64,000 bases of DNA from Oscheius sp. JU75 (GCA_037178855.1 JASJZC010000002.1:6398501-6462500), one strand, 5' to 3'. Counted from the stretch's first letter, positions 21,461 through 32,875 are shown. The notes: generated by a model not told the origin, from the sequence alone. Translations and numbers: made by a program.

Positions 21461-23505
21461 TTATTTGGCGAAATAATACAGTTCCTGGGGATGTTTTTCA
21501 CTGAATCGAAGAGCCAGTCGGTCTGCTACTGGAGAACTTCCTAGACGAATTGACGATCGTTCTATTAGGAGTTCCCTGAATAACCTCTCTCTCTTTTTTC
21601 CTCTCTCTTTCTCTCTCTGCCTATCGGTCTTTCTGTCTCTGTCAAAAACTCACGGTGTCAATCTCCAATTGTTCTCCTGTTCAGAATGGATACAAGAGTT
21701 GATCAGAACTTGAACAAAGAGATCCCTTTGAGCATTAGAACCTCCAATTTGCCACAAATTATCCCGTATAGGATAGAGTTTCTCGACCACGTCATCGTAC
21801 TTCTCATTCACGTAGTCCTCCATAGCCTCGAAGACAGTCAAGCTGACCAGCTCAGCTATCTTCGACAGTTCGCTGGAACTATTCCTAAAACCAAATTTTC
21901 AAAATCTGTGTCTCTCACTTGATCTGATTAACAAGAGAGTCGTATGTCTTCCTTTCCAAGTCAACCTCGCCCCTTTTCATGAACAGCGTCGAAAGATGAC
22001 AGTCACTGAAAGGGAGATCGAGAACTCCTGCATGACATCTCATGTCTGGTAGCCTTTTCCATCGGTCTCCTACGTTGATTCCTTCCATTTCGAGACGTAG
22101 TAAGAGACCAGTAGCCCCGGCAACACTGAGCAAGGACTTACTAGCATCTATGTTCTTCAGCATCTGACTGAAAAACACTCTGTCACTGTCACTCGAAACC
22201 TACCTGTCAAAGACAGAAAGAGCTGCCCCGTAGTCGCCTTTCGAGATATAGAAAAGACATTTGTGCCACAGCGTATGGTTTAGCAAAAACCCTCCCTGAA
22301 AGCATTTCAATCTCAAAGTTTCTGTCACCCACTGTCCAGTCGTCTACCGTATCTTCCAGAAAGTCAATACCTTCTTGGAATCTATCTGTCATTTCCAGCA
22401 CATGGACATTGGCATGGGTTGCCCAGCCATCGAACTTGTTCATGTCCAATGCCTGAAACTCACTGTTCTTTGAGATCGAGAGTCGAGACCATCTTGGCAT
22501 GCTTCTCTGCCTCCGAATAGGAACCAGTCTCTTCCAGACCGAAAGCATACATTCCATGGAGGAAACTGTAACAAGGGGAAGAAGTTTTCCATTTGGGCAA
22601 GGATTTCTCCACACAGGAACGAATCTGGGCTCCCTCTCCGAGCCACAGATAGCCGTCGGTTGCAATCTTCAAAGCAAACGGGTCCGTGGGGTACTGGTCC
22701 AGAATTTCATCCCATTTTCTGACCGCCGACTTCATGTTGCCCTTCCCTAACAAGACGACAGCCTGGACATGTTCCTTTTCCCAGTCGGAACCGTACTGGT
22801 GGACGTCTTGTTGTAGAAGTGCAATTTCTTCTAGAGTTTCGGCTTTAGGTCGGGTGACCAATGATTCTATAGCACATTTGAAGACTCGGGGCATGACTGA
22901 AGTTAAAAACGTGGATAATTGGTAGTTTTTTTCATGGTTCTGGTATCCGACGCTGATAACTGTCTCTGTGTTTTGAGGAAATCGAGTTACCCAGTGTCTA
23001 AGAGGTCAAACCAAGAGCGCGCCGAGAATTACAAAAAAGCTTTCTAGACAGTACAGGACCACTAATATGACCATGCCTTGGTCCAATAAGAGTGTGGGTA
23101 ACTTTAGAGGTATCTTCTGGGTTAGACGCGCAGAGAAGGTCCTCTGCCGTCTGACTCTGCTTCTAAACTTTTGCTCTCTGTTTTGCTACAATTCACAAAA
23201 ACCAACCAAATCTTTGCTAAATAAGCTTATGCAAAGTATAAAGTTAATGCCAGTCGCCATCCATCCTCCCCCTTCCTCCCATAAATCAAAAGAGACAGGT
23301 TCTCACTTGCTTTTGGATCCGATTCGAGCATTCTGAGCATTGAGGGTCCAAATCCTCCCAACTCTTCGCATTCTCTCAGGGAAACAAATTGTCTGACCAC
23401 GGTATCGTAACTTTTGGCTGCTTCATCACTGGCAGTGGAAAAATGAAATCCTTGGTCACGCCAGTCGACCAAAGAACGAAGATTGCTGGCACACCAGGAT
23501 GTCAT
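21461..23505 (-). CDS. TTC38 (tetratricopeptide repeat protein 38) paralogue 1
   Basis: Seven exons (23505-23307, 22896-22490, 22452-22333, 22295-22204, 22167-21919, 21884-21654, 21575-21461) give 470 aa; human TTC38 has 469. The N-terminus MTSWCASNLRS then FSTASDEAAKSYD matches the family start. The middle carries the TPR helices with DQYPTDPFALK and SFLHGMYAFGLEET. Toward the end come LRLEMEGINVGDRW and IGGSNAQRDLFVQVLINSC, both TTC38 hallmarks. The end SPVADRLALRF aligns with the other copies but has a longer tail. TTC38 is a soluble TPR protein of unclear function. This is the most divergent of the three tandem copies and has a different first-exon boundary. The start is set by homology. 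Confidence 0.9.
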
Positions 23506-23729
23506 CTCTTCAAGAGGAGCTGATTTGGGGAGAAGGTAGGAACTAGAAAAGAGAAGAAAAGGGAAAGGAAAAGTAGCATTGAGGTCTACTGGCTCCGCCC
23601 CTTCCGACAAAGTCAAATGATCAATGGCACGTCACTTGAGAACTCTTAGTTGCTTTTTGGCCTTTTCTCTCTGTTTCCCTGTTTCTCTCTATCTCTGTCC
23701 CTATCTCTCATTTGTCATTTTATTAATCT

Positions 23730-26290
23730 TTACAAAGGATGCTTCTCTCTGAATCGCAACAGAAGACGTTCAGCCAACGGAGAGCTACCTTCTCTCATCG
23801 AAGCTCGTTCCTTTAACAAAACCCTAGAAGTTTAAGTTTATATTTTGAACAGAAAACTCTTACGGAGTGCTTTCCCAATGATTCGGGTTTTCCGATTCTG
23901 TACAGGAATGGATCAGAACTTGGTTGAAGAGGTCCCTCTGGGCATGAGAACCCCCAATGTGAACTATCTGATCACGTACTGGGAGAATCTTCTCGGCTGC
24001 GGAGGCGTATTTCTCGTTCAGGTAGTCAACGAAGCCTTCATACAGTTCCAACGCTACTAGACGATTGATGGCGGCGCTTTCATTGTTGGAAGTTCTGAAA
24101 CGTCATCTGACAGAGAGAAACAGAAAGATAACTGAAGTCAAGGTTTTTGGAGTACGTTTAATATTGAGAGATTAGCTATCGTTCCAGCAGACGACTGACT
24201 ACCAAGAAAATATATTTTCTTCGATTTAAAAAGCGTCCAGAAGTGGTCCAAATAAAGTAGGAACGCTTTCTGTAACTGTATGGTGGGTCCAATGAAACTG
24301 TGGCTTGTACTACCAGTTCACCTACCCTTGGTCTTCTGCGAAGAAGAGGAAACCAGCGGAGGCACACTCAAAAATTGTGGATTCGGGTGGGAAGACCTGG
24401 CCGGAGCAGAGTCCGAAGACCAATTCTTGAACAGAATGGCGGATTGGAAAAACAAGGACTTTTTGAGAACGGGAAGGAAGAAAAAGATCAAAAAGTCAGA
24501 GGAAGAAGGGCATGAAAAGTCTGAAGAACTTTTCGAGAAGAGTGAATGGGATGTGCCGGCCGCGGTCTAACCGGAAATAAGGAGGGACAGAGTGCTAGAC
24601 GGAGGAGGATTCTGCCCAGAAGGTTGGCTCAAAGAAGCAGAAACCAAAGAGCTGAGGTCTTGGAGTTAAAAAATAGCTTAAAGAGTAGCATCTCTCAAGC
24701 AGTCTACTGAACACAGAATCCCACTATTTGTAGTACAAACGTCATGCACAAATCAGATAAGACGTTTTCTGGCATATTTGATCTCATTTTAAAGCTCATG
24801 ACGAGAAACATTCTATGAGAGTACTCGCCAGAACACATCATCTAGTCTGTCGAAAATAGGAGGTCGGTGCGGCGCGCTTCACAAGCCGTTCTCTCTGACA
24901 CTCGGAGGGTAATTGGTGTATTGGTAAGAGGCGCACTTTCGACCCGAACGAATTCACTTGGTGGCATTTGATCAAATATCAAAGCATTCACAATCTACGA
25001 TCTGGAAATGTTGTTATAGATGAAATTGTGTGGGTTTTTTTGAGAGAGAGACACTATTAGAAAGAACCAACCTTGTAAAGTTGACCAGGGATTCATGTAT
25101 TTTCTTCTCATTCTCGTGGTCTCCTCTCCCGACAAAGAAGGTCCCAAAGTGACAGTCATTGAAAGCTGTGATATGGTCATCGCAGTGAGAGGCCAGATCC
25201 GGTAGGCGTTTCCATCTGTCTCCAATGTCGACCTTCTCCATCTGGAGTCGTGTTAGCAATGAAGTCGCATCCACGATATCCAACATGTAGGAGCTTTTGG
25301 CAGTTCTGGGACAGACTTCTCTGTCAAAGACCTCCAAAGCAGCTTTATGATCTCCCAGTTCCATGTGATACAGAGCTGTGTGCCAGTAGTTGTGAGTCGC
25401 CAGATAGGCTCCCGGCTGAAAATGTTGGTGACAGTGACAGTCATCCTACCGCCCAATCCTCCACCGTTTCTTCCATAAACTTCAATCCTTCTCCATACCG
25501 TCCAGTCATTTCCAGAACATGTGCGCGAGCATGACTGGCCCAGCAGTCCCTCGGATTCATTTCTAGAGCCTGTGTATCTATTTACCATTGTTCAGAAAGA
25601 TCATACCAAAAGAGCTTCCTTCTCTGCCTCTCTGTACTGTCCACTCTCTTCCAACCCGAAGGCATACATGCCATGGAGATAGCTAAGAGAGTTTTCATGG
25701 TCGAAGCCTCTTACCTGTAGCCTGGCATGTCTCTTTTCCATTTGGGAAGAAGTCTTGCTATCGAATCTCGCATTTCTTTTGCATCGCCGAGGAAGAAGTT
25801 AGTGTCGTGTGCAAGTTTTAGAGAAAGAAGGTCGTTTGGGTGATCGTTCAGAATGCCTTCCCAAATCTCTCGGGCGGCTTTGAGGTGACCGTATCCCCAA
25901 TTCTTTACAGCTGAGACGTGCTTTTTCTCCCAATCGGTTCCTCTACTGTTGGCGTCTTTCTAAAAGAGTAGAGGCTTTGTCACTGTCACTTACCTCTAGC
26001 GAAAGAATCTCCTTCTCCAGCTCCCCATTGATTCTGAACGAAGTCGATGTACTCAGTACCTCCATAGCACATTTGAACGCTCTGGGAAGAATAGCTCCGG
26101 GATTTTCCATGGTCATCTTCTCCATTGTTCCTTCGATCCCACCCAGTTCTTCACAATCCGTAAAGGCGACCAACTGCCGTTGAAGTGAATCGAACATTTT
26201 AACGGCTTCATCAGAAGGGGTTGAGAAGTGAAGGCCTTCGGCTTTGAATGCTTCGATGCCACGAAGATTGCTGGACAGCCAACTTGCCAT
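23730..26290 (-). CDS. TTC38 paralogue 2
   Basis: Seven exons (26290-25994, 25959-25715, 25682-25607, 25569-25450, 25415-25072, 24094-23864, 23823-23730) give 468 aa. Landmarks: MASWLSSNLRG at the start, YLHGMYAFGLEESGQYREAE, LTRLQMEKVDIGDRW, and IGGSHAQRDLFNQVLIHSC. Compared with paralogue 3 it has an extra 31-nt intron (25683-25713) inside the HGMYAFG region. It also has an intron of 977 bp (24095-25071) that paralogue 3 lacks. The 31-nt intron is about the lower limit for an animal intron, but the two copies align exactly when it is removed. The Met is set by alignment to the other copies. Confidence 0.9.
24292..24570 (+). CDS. Plus-strand ORF inside a TTC38 intron (hypothetical)
   Basis: From MKLWLVLPVHLPLVFC onward this 92-residue frame reads like a signal peptide followed by an acidic then Lys/Glu-rich mature part with a single further Cys. 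No splice partners, TATA box or polyadenylation signal were identified. It lies antisense within the 977-bp intron of TTC38 paralogue 2. It could be a nested secreted-peptide gene or chance. No family was recognised. Confidence 0.22.
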   Translation: MKLWLVLPVHLPLVFCEEEETSGGTLKNCGFGWEDLAGAESEDQFLNRMADWKNKDFLRTGRKKKIKKSEEEGHEKSEELFEKSEWDVPAAV

Positions 26291-26412
26291 GCCGTGATAG
26301 AGAGAGACCAAATGACCCTGGTCGATAACACGGTCTTATAAACAGAGAAAGTGCAAACAGGGACACAGTGTATGAAATGTGTGATTCGGAAAGTTTATTA
26401 AGCACAATGTAT

Positions 26413-28078
26413 TTAAAGCGGATGACGCCTCCTGAACTGGAGAGCAAGTCGTTCGGCGAGTGGAGAGACACCCGTTCTAATTGAAGCTCGCTCTTCCAAC
26501 ACAATTCTGAAAAATTTAGCCTTTCAGTGGTACTGTTTCTCTATCTCTCTGTCTCTGAACTCAATCTGAACTCACGGCGTCATTCTCCAATGGTCCTCCT
26601 TTTCCGACAAACTACACGAATGAATCAGAGCCTGTGTGAAGATGTCCCTCTGAGCATGCGAGCCGCCGATCCTATAGACCTCGTTACGAACAGCCAACAT
26701 CTTCTCGGCAGCCTGGTCGTACTTCTCGTTCATGTAGTCCGACATGCCTTCGTACAGTCGCAAACCAACAATCTGATTGACTTTGGCTGTGTCATTCACA
26801 CCACTCTTTGTGAAGTTTACAAGAGAATCGTGCATTTTTTTCTCGACCTCGTAGTCCTCCCTGGCCAGGAAAAGAGCCCCCATGTGGACGTCGTTGAACG
26901 CGGTCACATGGTCTTGCCAGTGTGAACTAATGTCCGGGAGGTTCTTCCACCTGTTCCCAACATTGACTCCTTCCATTTCTAGCCTCAGCAGCAGGGCTGT
27001 AGCATCGGCCATGTCTAAGACTGCACTTCGTTTTGCTGCTCGTCTTGAGACCTCTCTGAGAAGTTTACTTTCAGGTGGAAGCTTGCTTCGGACTCACAGA
27101 TCATAAATACTGACAGCTTCCTCGTACTCTCCTTTCTCGATGTGAAAGACACCCTTATGCCAAAAGTTGTGGGTGGCGATGATCCAGCCGGGCTGAAAAG
27201 ATGAAGGTTTGTTGAGAAAATACGAGACAGAGAGATAGAGAGACAGTGACGCACCATCCAATCGTCCATGGTTTTCTCTAGGAAACTGATGCCTTCATTG
27301 AATCGTCCGTTCATTTCCATAACATGAGCTCGGGCATGTGTTGCCCAGCAGTCGTATCTGTTCAAATGCAGAGCCTGAAATCCTAATTACCTTATATTCG
27401 AAAGACCACTAACCGTTAATGCTTCTGCTTCAGCCTCTCTGTACTGTCCACATTCCTCCAAGCCGAAAGCATACATTCCATGGAGGAAACTGTAGCACGG
27501 CATGTCATTTCTCCAGAAGGTCATGACTCTCTTCATCGAGTCTCTTTTGTTTTTGCAGTCGCCCATGAAGAAGTATGCCTCGTGAGCCATTTTGAGAGCC
27601 AAGAGATCAGTAGGATGCTCCTGGAGGATCTCTTCCCAGGTCACTGCAGAATCAGCAAAATGTCCATAGCCCCACTGTTTCAGAGCTTTCACGTGGGCCT
27701 TCTCCCAGGCTGTTCCTCGGACGGTAGTCTCTTTCTGAACAGAAACAGTTAGAGTGGCAGTGAATACTCCTTTGTACTCACCTCCAACTGCAGGATCTTC
27801 TTCTCCAGGCACTGATTGATTCTGGCTGATGTCCCTGTTCCCATCAACTCCAGTACATACTTAAAACATCGCGTGATAATGGCATCTGGATCGGCAGCAA
27901 TCATCTCAGCTGCTGTGTGAGCCAGGCCTCCCAGCTGAGCACAATCTGTCCATGACACGAGCTGTCTGAGCAGTCCATCAAACAGTTTCATCGCCTCATC
28001 ATTGGTAGTCGATACATGGAGACCCTCCTCGCGCCAGGCAGCAACTCCACGTAGATTTGTGGCACACCACTCGGCCAT
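26413..28078 (-). CDS. TTC38 paralogue 3
   Basis: Six exons (28078-27782, 27734-27414, 27374-27255, 27192-27098, 27055-26576, 26506-26413) give 468 aa. The start is MAEWCATNLRGV. TPR-region landmarks are LQEHPTDLLALKMAHEAYFF and SFLHGMYAFGLEECGQYREA. The C-terminal part has LRLEMEGVNVGNRW and IGGSHAQRDIFTQALIHSC, and the last exon ends SPLAERLALQF as in human TTC38. A strong acceptor TTTCCAG abuts the ATG directly, which fits either a non-coding first exon or spliced-leader trans-splicing; I infer the latter as possible. It is the upstream member of a head-to-tail triplet, 122 bp from the next copy. Confidence 0.92.
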
Positions 28079-28321
28079 CTGGAAAGAAGAGGATTAGGCG
28101 AGAGAAGAGGAAGAGAGTAGAATGAGAGCTATCCAAAACTATGCGTTTTTAAAAAGGAAAGGAGGAAAGTGGAAATATGTTTATGGACTTTGAAAACACA
28201 ATAATAATTTATGTGTTTTAGAAATACGAGAGAACACTGTCAATAAGGCACTAACATGTAAAATTCAGGAGACAGAGAGAGAGAGATAGATAGACAGGGA
28301 CAGTTAAAGTAGTCTACTAGT

Positions 28322-28384
28322 AGCCTGAAGCGAGATGGCATCAGCGTTAATTGAAGGGTCCCACGTTCAAATCCCGCCTCGGCT
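28322..28384 (+). repeat. tRNA-derived SINE remnant
   Basis: GCGAGATGGCATCAGCGTTA, AGGGTCCCACG and TTCAAATCCCGCC. The B box is good and the A box is degraded. Confidence 0.4.
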
Positions 28385-28574
28385 CAATCAATGCTTCCAT
28401 TCTTTCACAGAGGTCGGTAAATTTAAAAAAATGATAGTAGCTTTGCTACGAAGATAGGGCGTTCTTGGAGTCAGAGGCACCTGTCCAGCTTAGAACGTAA
28501 GCCTACTCGATCTGGCCCCTCAGGCTGTACCCGCATGCAATTGAGCTCGCTCTGGCATTGGCTACGGGTCAAAC

Positions 28575-28830
28575 TTTATCTTGACTGAACCAACTGACCT
28601 CGAGCAGACGCTCTGACAGAACTAGCAATACTGAATTTGGCAGCCTTAAGTTTTTGACTTGTCAATTCCTGTCATACACAAGTCCTCTACCACAGTTATT
28701 CTACTCGATGCTCTACTGATGGCTTGTTGTCTAATTTGTCGTCTCTTGACTCCAGTGGCTACTGCCCAGAAGGTATGTTTTGGAAGGAGAATACAAGTCA
28801 GTTGCTTTCACAGAGAGACATACAGAGAGA
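28575..28830 (+). repeat. Best-preserved copy of the MITE-like family
   Basis: Carries in order CAACTGACCTCGAGC, TGACAGAACTAGCA, TTGACTTGTCAATTCC, TTATTCTACTCGATGCTC, TACTGATGGCTTGTTGTCTA, GACTCCAGTGGCTACTGCCC, and TTGGAAGGAGAATACAAG, then a CAGAGAGACA tail. The same blocks occur at 2100-2265, 31420-31625 and 56600-56800. Confidence 0.55.
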
Positions 28831-29811
28831 CAGAGTGAGAAAGAATGCTAGCGATAGAGATGGGGAGCTCCGAATGGCAAAAACATTTATAAAAGTCAGA
28901 GCTTAGGCAAAACAAGTAAAGGGGGAGAAGAGGGCAGATGAAACCACTTCCAAGACACGTTTCTGTACTTGTCAGAAACACAAAACACTTGATAGATGAA
29001 TAGAAACACTCAAAGGAAAAGAAAGAAGGCACATAAGAAAAGAAGGGCATCGAAGGCACTGGGCACTTTTTCGAAAGCTTGTGTGCTATTTGGTTCCTCT
29101 GTGGTCAACAAGGGGAAGCACGTGGTCTAGAGGCGGATAAACATTCGTTAGCAAAGCGCGTCAAACCCTATTCAACCTGTCTTTTTTATTAGCTGGGGGA
29201 ATTGAAAGGAAATGATTTTGACAAGGGTATGGGCTGGGGAAATCCTCTTATTTCTCTGTGTCTCTATTTCTTTGTCTCTCTATCTCTCTGTCTCTCTTAA
29301 AGTGGACGAAAAATTTTACGAATCACCTCAAAAAAAAAACCAGATAGTACAAAGACTCAAATCGGACGATAAGACCTCTAGTCGAGAGTGAAAGCTCCTG
29401 GTAGCCTACCCAGTTGAAATATTAGGAGTATGTATCTCTTAAACGGTCCATAAAATCTTAAACGTTTAAACGGTCCATAAAATCAAGAAATCAATACATC
29501 AGGAAGGGAAAAAGTGACAAGATTGGAAGAGGAACGCTTGTTTTCTCCATCTGCACTCCAAAAGATTGGAACCGATAGTCAGTTCTTTTCGAAAAGCGCT
29601 TGTTTTCCCACTGAATTTAGTCTCTAAAAGGGGAAGTAGTGTTTGTTTTTAATGTTGCGATAGGTTCAAGGCGATTCAGCCTGTATGCCCGAACCCATTT
29701 GCTGCCAGATATATCAAATTGAACGCGTTCACGTGGAGAGAACTAGCAGCGTCGGGTCTCGTTACTTCTGTGAGAGAAGGAGGCGGGTCCTTGTGCAACA
29801 TCATTCGCGCC

Positions 29812-31785
29812 ATGCGAACTGCGCTACTGCTGTCTGTTCCAGTTCTAGTCGCTCTCGTAAAAGATGTCAGGTAGGCCTGTCCTTCTGTCTCTCTGTCTCT
29901 TTGTCTACCTGTCTCTCTATCCCTCTGTCTGTCTCTATGACCTGACAAAGCGAGAAAGCTGTTTTCCCAGTTTCAAATAAGAAAATCAGAATGGAATTGC
30001 CATACCCTGGGTTACCTTAGAAAACATAAAACCAGGGAAATTGTCATCTGCGGGGTTCAAACCAACATTCTGCAAAGTGGCTTAATGGTTAGCGCGCTCT
30101 AGTAATCTGAAAGTCCGAGTTGTGAGCTGCTCGGGAAAGTCCCCACAATTGAATAAAGTATTATTTTTCGCTAAGGTTCTTGAGAGAACTCAACATGATC
30201 CCGCTGTTAGTTTTCATTTCATAATTCACAATAGATTGTTTTTTTTCTTCTTTCTGCTAGTATCTATTCTTCCTCTTCTATTTCTATTTCTCATTTGTTC
30301 CAGCTGCCTTAGTCAGCTCAAAACGGGTCTCACTGTAATTTTATCTTTAACACTTGTCTCAAGTTGTCAATTGTCTTGAGATCTGGTTTCTCTATCTCTC
30401 TTCCTCCGAACCCGTATGTAAAACGAAGGTTAATTGGGTTTAAGAAGGTCGTCTCACAGATTTGAACCCCTCCTCGTGGAGGACGAGACTCTCCAGCCAG
30501 CCAGACCGGCCTCTCCAAGTGCAAAAAGTGAAACCATCAAAACACAGCGTGTTCAATTTACGATGGTGGGGAAGTACTGGGTAAAAAGGCTAGACAGGAA
30601 TCCGAGGCACGAAAAAGTTTTCTTCCGCTGCAAACTTCCGCGGGAAGTGGGACTATCTTTGAAACAGAGATTTATGGGTGGACGTGAGATTGTTTAGAGA
30701 GACAGAGAAAGGGGTCCTAAAAATCCGAAACTGGGCGAGCGGCTGCACAAAAGTGAACAAAGGTATTCCCTAATGTCATGTCCACGTGGTCCCACCTGTT
30801 TTGTCAGAGATAATGAAGGGTACATTGTACACGAAAGTCAAAAAAGCTATCAAGCGGCTACAGCCTTCTGACTAAAAGAAAAACCGCAAATTTCCAGAGC
30901 AACGTGCACGGTCCTCGACCACCAGGCCTGCGACGAGCTATGTAAAGTGGATAATTTCTGGTATGGACATTGTACCGCGTGGGATGGGAAGGATTTTAGG
31001 TAGTTTACTTTGAAAAGACAAAAAAGAAAGTTTAAGCTGTAAATGCTTCGACTACAAGGAGCCGCTCACGGGTAAAATCTGCGTCGGACAACAGGAGCAC
31101 TGCTCACGCAAGTGCCAGCAGGGGGTGAGTGTCGTGATTACGAGAGTCGAAAGTGATAACGAAGAAAACGGATTTTTGCTGATAAGAGCTGGAAAGATTA
31201 TAGGGTTCGGAGGGCGGACAGACAGAAAGAGACAGTGAGACAGTAGGACGGAGAGACAGAGAGACAGAAAGACAAACCAAAGACGAACTGACCTCCATTT
31301 TCCTTCAAAGCTTGCATTCGGTCCGGTAGATGCCACTGAGGACGAGTAGGAGACGAGAAGACCTGACGACAAGTTGTTGAGAGCGCATCAGGTAGAATAC
31401 CACAAAGGCAAGTGTGGATTATGCTAGACAGGACTGGACAAGTTTGGCAAAATCCACTTATGGTGACTTGTCAAGTCCATTATGGATAACCTGGAATTAT
31501 TTTAAATTTATTCTATTCTATGCTTTCTCGCCAGCTTGCCGTCTGAAACTCTCGTCTCTCGTCTTCAGTGGCTGCTACCGGACCAAGTATAAGTTCCCTT
31601 GACAGAAACAGACCGACACCCACAGAAAGACAGAGAGACACAGAATTTAGGGTTCTGAGGGCGGATTCTGTTATCCGCAACGGGACCCGACAGGCGAGAC
31701 GTCACGCACCGGCTGCGAATGTTTCAAGGAGCTTCCACCGATTTTGAAACGAAGAAAACGAAGCAACTATGTACGGGTACTTTAA
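29812..31785 (+). CDS. Secreted double CS-alpha-beta (defensin-type) protein
   Basis: Four exons (29812-29870, 30898-30999, 31037-31124, 31651-31785) total 384 nt, 127 aa, with consistent phases. Residues 1-16 are a signal peptide (MRTALLLSVPVLVALV). Two modules follow, both with the defensin CS-alpha-beta signature. Module 1 has C-x6-C-x3-C-x9-C-x9-C-x-C, with GHC before the closing CKC. Module 2 has C-x6-C-x3-C-x9-C-x14-C-x-C, with GFC and CEC. The C-x6-C-x3-C-x9-C spacing is that of ancient invertebrate defensins, not the 8-Cys nematode ABF type. A strongly basic tail (KRRKR) could be a processing site. I infer antimicrobial function; an ion-channel peptide of the same fold cannot be excluded. 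The stop codon overlaps AATAAA. Confidence 0.82.
30062..30128 (+). repeat. tRNA-derived SINE remnant in the defensin-like gene intron
   Basis: AGTGGCTTAATGGTTAGCGC, TCTAGTAATCTGAAAGTCCG and AGTTGTGAGCTGC. The A box is good and the B box weak. Confidence 0.45.
31420..31625 (+). repeat. MITE-like copy inside defensin-like gene intron 3
   Basis: Contains GACTTGTCAAGTCC, TTATTCTATTCTATGCTTTC, CCAGCTTGCCGTCTGAAACT and CTTCAGTGGCTGCTACCGG. It shares block order with 28575-28830. Confidence 0.45.
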
Positions 31786-31789
31786 TAAA
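31784..31789 (+). terminator. AATAAA overlapping the stop codon of the defensin-like gene
   Basis: The stop TAA at 31783-31785 supplies the first two A bases of AATAAA, so the 3' UTR must be very short. Confidence 0.6.
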
Positions 31790-32102
31790 GAGACGAGAGA
31801 GTTTTGGTCTAGAATACAATGTAGTCATCAGGGGGAGAAAGACAAGAGACAATAGAAAACGTGGGGGGAACTTTGGCACTGCTGCACAGGTTCGAAAAGA
31901 TAGGGAGGACACCTGATTATGGGAGATATGACGGTCAGATGGTCAGAAGAAGAGACAAGAAGAGGATGAGGACACGTGGGGAACTTGAAGAGACGTTGCA
32001 TCTGAAAATAGAACTATCACTGTCACTCTTTCCCTATTCTCTCTAGCCTACCAGACCATGTACCAGTTCCCCCATTTTTCGGTTCAATGGGGCCAGTTTG
32101 GT

Positions 32103-32875
32103 TTAATGTGTCTGGCTCCAACCACAGATCACTCTTACCTGTCTCCGAGACAACTGCAGACCCTGATCCTTTGGGAGTCGCCCTTCTCGTGACGGAACAG
32201 ATCGGCTGCTGACATCTCTCTGAATATCTTGATCAATCATATTAGAGCGTAGAGCATACCGACAAATGTCGAATCTGTCGAACATGGAAAGAGTATGGTT
32301 GTTGAGGCCACGTTTGGAGAGAGTCAGAGCACAGCCTCTCATTGTTAGTCGTCTTCCTGTTGGCTGACCTAAAAAAAATCGGTGTCTTTCCTCCTCTCTT
32401 TCTCTCTGTCTTTTTGTCTCTCTGTTTCTCTGTCTCTCTCACCCAAAATGAAGACGTCCTGTTGCACTGTGAGACAGATGGTCCTGCAGGAGACTACCTG
32501 CATGTCCTTTGGATCCATCGGTTCATCACACTGATGGGTGAAGTTTTTCGGTGTGGAGAAGTATCTGGAATTGGTTAATGAGTCAGAGTCCTCTCATCTT
32601 ACTTGTCAAGCCCCTTGTAGAAGTATTCCTCATAGCCTGTCGACATGCACGAGTAGCAGTGATTCTGGCGCAGCGAGACTGAAAACAATAACTGCTCTTG
32701 GTATAAAATTACAATAATTAGCGAGTGCAAAAAGTGCGCGACAAAGAAAGTTACGTCTCGAAGCCTTGCGGCTCCCCTGATCTTGGCGGGCGTAGACGAC
32801 CGAATCCTTCTGGGATTGGAACGAACCTGCTCCAATGACATGGGCTATGGAGAGGACGAGCAGCCAGAGGCGCAT
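32103..32875 (-). CDS. Ly6/three-finger-like secreted protein
   Basis: Four exons (32875-32755, 32678-32603, 32564-32443, 32368-32103) give 194 aa if the last exon runs to the TAA. The signal peptide is MRLWLLVLSIAHVIGAG. The Cys layout is HCYSCMSTGYEEYF, then HQCDEP, then VVSCRTICLTV, then LTMRGCALT, then DICRY. This resembles the Ly6/uPAR or quiver-type three-finger fold (C-x2-C start, C-x3-C, a Gly-Cys before the last loop). The usual final CN is not seen and no GPI signal is obvious. A possible donor (GTAAGAG) near 32140 means the true C-terminus may lie in an unseen exon. Members act as cell-surface or secreted modulators of receptors and channels. Confidence 0.6.

Larger units (their letters stand above)
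28079..29811. other. Intergenic stretch between the TTC38 triplet and the defensin-like gene
   Basis: Holds a tRNA-derived SINE remnant (28322-28384), a MITE-like copy (28575-28830), CTCTGT simple-repeat runs at 29255-29300, and no convincing gene. Confidence 0.5.
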
